From the NCBI RefSeq assembly GCF_027244095.1, contig NC_069661.1, positions 146,831,501-146,895,500 on the forward strand: 64,000 nucleotides of DNA, in the 5' to 3' direction. Positions 60,717 through 64,000 of the stretch are shown here, one piece after another; position 1 is the first letter of the stretch; each line of letters starts with the position of its first letter. A program made the position numbers and the translations under genes. Source of the DNA: Hemicordylus capensis (lineage: Eukaryota > Chordata > Lepidosauria > Squamata > Cordylidae). The notes below the pieces were generated by a model. The model saw only the letters and a program-made list of their open reading frames with translations. It had not been told where the DNA came from and ran no database searches.

Positions 60717-62812
60717 ATGTCCCTTCTTTGAGGGCTGAGGCTTGAGATTATGGCCTGTGTGTGTGTGTGTGTGTTTGGTGCAGGGGGAGGGCGCATTAAT
60801 TCTTTGTTCTTATACTATTTTAACATGGAAAATCAGTCCCCTGAATATTTTTGCTTAATGAATTGCGTAGTGTGGCTCTGAAACTCTACTCAGTTTCAAA
60901 AGCCATTTGCCATGTGGCCTGAGCAAAGGCGGGATGCAACTGTTTGAGAACACAACCCAAAACCCTCTTTGGGTTTGGATAAGTGTGTGTGTGTAAAATC
61001 TTGGCCATTGATTATAAAACTATAACGTTTTTATAGTTTAAAAATTTACACAGCTAAAACTTGCTTTCGGCTGCAGCCTTCCCTTTTTCTTCTCCCTCTC
61101 CTCTCCTCCCCTGTCCCCCATCCCCCTCTGTATGCCCTCACTGCAGCCCCACCCATGGGGCCTGAGTGCATCGATACCACCACTGTTCCCTCTTGCCGTC
61201 TCTTCCTGGGCATGCGTTGTCTACCCACTAGTCAACTGCTCTCTGCATCTATAGCAGCAGCATGCATCCAGCTTCACCTACCTGAAGTCGCTCAAGCTGT
61301 TGGTCCCTCAGCGGTCATCCCTCAGCAGCTGGTCCCTCAGCAAAGATCACTGTCACAATGCCCACTTGCTGCTCTCTGACTGCTTCTGGCTCCACAGCAG
61401 CACACCATTGGCCCGTTTTGTCTCCGTGTTGGTGAAAAAGAGCAAGCCAGAGTGGAATTGACATGGCAGGAGAGTGGGGGTGGGTGGGATGGAGCCAACA
61501 TGGCAATGGAGTAACCACTTTGTCAGAGAGTTCCTGTGTCTTCTTCATCCTCCAGTGGCCAAATTGGGCTGAAAAGCTTTTTTTTAAATTAGCCTGGTGT
61601 GAATCAGATTGGTTTTTCCTCCTTGACATTTGACGTCCTGGAACATCCTGGACTGTTTGGATGGCAGGCGAGCCAGCCCAAGCATGCCAAGGAGGAGGAG
61701 TGAATATACCAACAGGAGTGGTGTCAGCATGCTCTGGCTCCATGAGCAAGACTGTGGTGACGTGGCGGGGAGGGGATACCAAGGCCAGGTGGCAAATTGC
61801 TCCATGCTTCCAGCAGTGACTTTCCTTGAGCTGCCTCTGGTGTCGGCACACTTCTTTGATGAATGTGACTAATCACCTACAGTTTGGTCAAAAAAATTGT
61901 GGCAGTGCTAAATCCTCTCCAGTCATCCTTCATGCCACCAGTTCAGGACTCACTAGCAGGCCTTATACAGACAGTACTAAGAGAAGGAGCTAAAAAAAGG
62001 CCATGATAGGGGTTTTTGTCCCTTCCGTGGCTGCTTCAAAATAGCTAGAAATTTGGGAGGGGGAGGGGTGTCAATTACCCAAATGCAAAATTTGCAAAGA
62101 GTGGGTGTGAATTACATTTCAGAAAAGCTTCCATTATATATGGCTAGATAGATAAGGGGAAGGTGGCCCATCTATTGATCTGTTGTTTGCTGAGAAACCA
62201 TGTTTGCTTCTGGTTCAGGAGGCTAATAAGGTCAATGGAAGTTGAAATCAATACACACAGGCTGAAATTTATCTCATGAGTAATGTGGGAGACTTTAGGG
62301 CTAAGAGAAAAGTGGAGGGAGAGTACAAAGAGGTAAGGGGTCTTTTTCATGACCTCCATGTCATTTCACTCACTTTTCTTATCCTTGAAGAGCTAGTTGC
62401 ATTCTTTTTGTTTTGCTTTTTATATTGATCTGTTTCTCACTTACCAGCAGGAAAGGGGAGAGATAAAATTCCAAATAACTTGATGATAGTGCTATTTTGT
62501 GTGGATTGTAGTAGTGTTTTTCTTTTCTTAAAAAATGTTTTTGATTCAGCATATGGGGCAGCGCTTAGTGGTTAGGGAGAAACTTCAGAAATCAAATACA
62601 GCTGCCTGCAGTAGAAATCACAACGTCTTGCTTTGAGGTTTCCCCCTCTAATCTCAGACACAGAAGTAAGGGCTTTGGGGAGGGATATGTCAAGGAAAGC
62701 ATATAGTAACAACCTCAAGGAGTACTGGCACAGTAAGTTTCAAAATTAAAAAATGTTAACACATTTTAAATGTTTGTTATACCAGCAAATGTAACATAGT
62801 TAGAGTGGAAAC
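60717..62812. other. Unassigned, with a GC-rich part
   Basis: 61080-61880 is GC-richer, with overlapping frames in several phases (one of 178 residues on the minus strand at 61851-61315), but no domain was recognised. The remainder is AT-rich and unassigned. Confidence 0.35.
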
Positions 62813-63045
62813 TAGGGGTGTGTACAGAACTGGTGTTGCCAGTTCATCTTGAATGCAGACTGGATTTGAGCCAACTAGACCCAGTCCAGGCTCGGCTGAA
62901 TCGGGTCTGGTCTGGTTCACCCATCGGGCTCAGGGGGTATACTTGCAGAGGGGAATCCAGCGAGGAACCCCACCCCCGTTGGGGGCCAGGCCAGTTCAAA
63001 CTCAGACCGCTCAAACCAGGCTGGTTCATTGTCGAGCCAAGCTCA
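62813..63045. mobile_element. hAT element, TAGGGATGTGCA family, decayed right end
   Basis: Starts taggggtgtgtacagaactg and has family-like interior (gccaactagaccc, then caggccagttcaaactcaga), ending near ggctggttcattgtcg without a clear terminal repeat. Confidence 0.65.
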
Positions 63046-63250
63046 ATGTTTTTCTTAGACTTTAATTTCTAAGTTTTTCTTAGAAATTAAAATTAGACCT
63101 AAATGATATTTTTTTAAAAAAACCAACAATATTTCAAAGCAGGATTACAAAGATTTTAATAGGCTAACTTAAAACTGGGCAAGTGATAGCATTCATGCAC
63201 AAGATCAAGAAAACAGATTCTTGTATTATAGTATGACACTTCACTAGAAG

Positions 63251-63311
<61 letters not shown>

Positions 63312-63734
63312 CACACACACACACATTCTGGAATTCCCATATCAGTCTCCCAGATGGAAATTTGGAAAGCCTTTTAGTTGGCAATACTCAAATAGGCTTC
63401 CCAAATGCCTTTAAGCACAACTTTCTGTAGTAATTCTTCTCCACTTGAATATATTTTCATGTGTCTTTCATTAATTTTATTGAAAGAATATTGCTTACGT
63501 AATGACAGTTTAAAGTATTGTTCACTTTGGCTATACATTTGGAAGTTCAGAGCCATGTTTGGAACTTCCCCTCATTTTTTTGTTTTTTGTTTGCTTGGAT
63601 GTGTACACTAGTATATTTTCTTTCATGCACTAGTGAAAAACCAGGTGCAAAAACATCCACTGCACTCTGTGAAATTATCTGGCAATAAGAAACTCTGAAT
63701 CAACTATACAAATATTATGTACTGCAAGAAAGAG
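63046..63734. other. Unassigned AT-rich sequence with (GA)n
   Basis: A 13-bp hairpin (tttaatttctaag with cttagaaattaaa) lies at about 63060-63092. A (GA)27 microsatellite lies at 63254-63308, followed by (AC)n to 63324. No gene is seen. Confidence 0.4.
63254..63324. repeat. (GA)27 then (AC)n microsatellite
   Basis: Uninterrupted GA dinucleotides followed after three bases by AC dinucleotides. Confidence 0.97.
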
Positions 63735-63798
63735 AACCTTGGCTCTAGAAATCTTGAGTTCAAGTTCGCTATGAGCTGATTTTGTGACCTAAGTCACT
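63735..63798 (+). mobile_element. MIR-like ancient SINE scrap
   Basis: cttgagttcaagttcgct, then gattttgtgacctaagtcac resembles the core region of MIR-type CORE-SINEs. Short and diverged. Confidence 0.35.
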
Positions 63799-63811
63799 AG
63801 TTCAGGAGTCT

Positions 63812-64000
63812 ACAGCCTGTGGCTCCTGAGCTGCTTGCAGCTCTTAGGCGCCGCTTGTAAATAACGTGAAATCTCAGGTAGATGACGCTGCGGTTAATCT
63901 GCAAAGCTGAGAATCTTGCTGCAGATGATTGATCAACTGTGGTTCAGCAATCTCCAGTTTCTGAGCAGAGGAACCCCTCCCAGATCTCCCAAAGCTGCAT
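63812..64000 (+). mobile_element. Left part of a different hAT element
   Basis: caggagtctacagcctgtgg followed by ctgcttgcagctctt resembles hAT ends of the cag-ggtctgcaacc type. It runs off the window, so the right end and target duplication cannot be checked. Confidence 0.45.

Noticed and set aside
61315-61851. 178-residue minus-strand frame
   Set aside because: No recognisable domain, other long frames overlap in GC-rich sequence, and the composition is not convincingly protein-like. Left unassigned.

Overview
The window looks like a gene-poor, repeat-rich stretch of a squamate reptile (lizard or snake) nuclear genome. The evidence is the repeat set: a CR1 LINE with the squamate-type 5' leader and 3' tail, a tRNA-derived SINE ending in a Bov-B-like tail (Sauria SINE), SINEs whose 5' head is derived from 5S rRNA, L2 LINE pieces, an I-group (Vingi-like) LINE, a DIRS-like fossil, and many non-autonomous hAT transposons. 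No host protein-coding exon, rRNA gene or tRNA gene could be supported. The nearest thing to host coding sequence is a decayed-looking minus-strand segment near 24.2-24.8 kb.

Layout. 1-3172 is a CR1 copy split by a solo LTR. 4401-4875 is a SINE inside a SINE. 5448-5891 is the first of eleven hAT elements that share ends like TAGGGATGTGCA. 8061-8551 is a hairpin-ended DNA element (family B). 11289-11386 is a compound microsatellite. 11825-13230 is a DIRS-like fossil carrying a hAT element, and 13758-14838 a Tigger-like element carrying another. 16240-17400 is L2. 17.4-25.5 kb is mostly single-copy-looking sequence with small transposon remnants. 25941-26842 is a hAT element holding a large GC-rich block of alternating inverted repeats. 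27.3-34 kb mixes SINEs, L2 tails, a CR1 tail hit by a hAT element, and unique sequence. 34304-37083 is the Vingi-like LINE. 37.5-40.3 kb holds three hAT families, one nested in another. 41678-45628 is a decayed autonomous hAT transposon (BED finger and C-terminal dimerisation region visible) with a SINE fragment and a short hAT element inside it. 46.7-54.2 kb holds further hAT elements, SINEs, L2 and CR1 tails. 54766-58152 contains a truncated hAT element, a Ty3/Gypsy gag and LTR fossil, and a hAT element with an inverted copy of neighbouring sequence inside it. The last 6 kb has one more family B copy, a doubly nested SINE, and unique sequence.

How the parts relate. The elements form partner sets rather than pathways. 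The 5S/tRNA-headed SINEs end in a tail like that of CR1 and were probably copied by it. The Sauria SINE ends in a Bov-B-like tail, but no Bov-B LINE was recognised here. The hAT elements with TAGGGATGTGCA ends were presumably moved by a transposase of the type decayed at 41.7-45.6 kb. Target-site duplications of 5 to 8 bp could be read directly for many insertions, which fixes their boundaries and the order of nesting.
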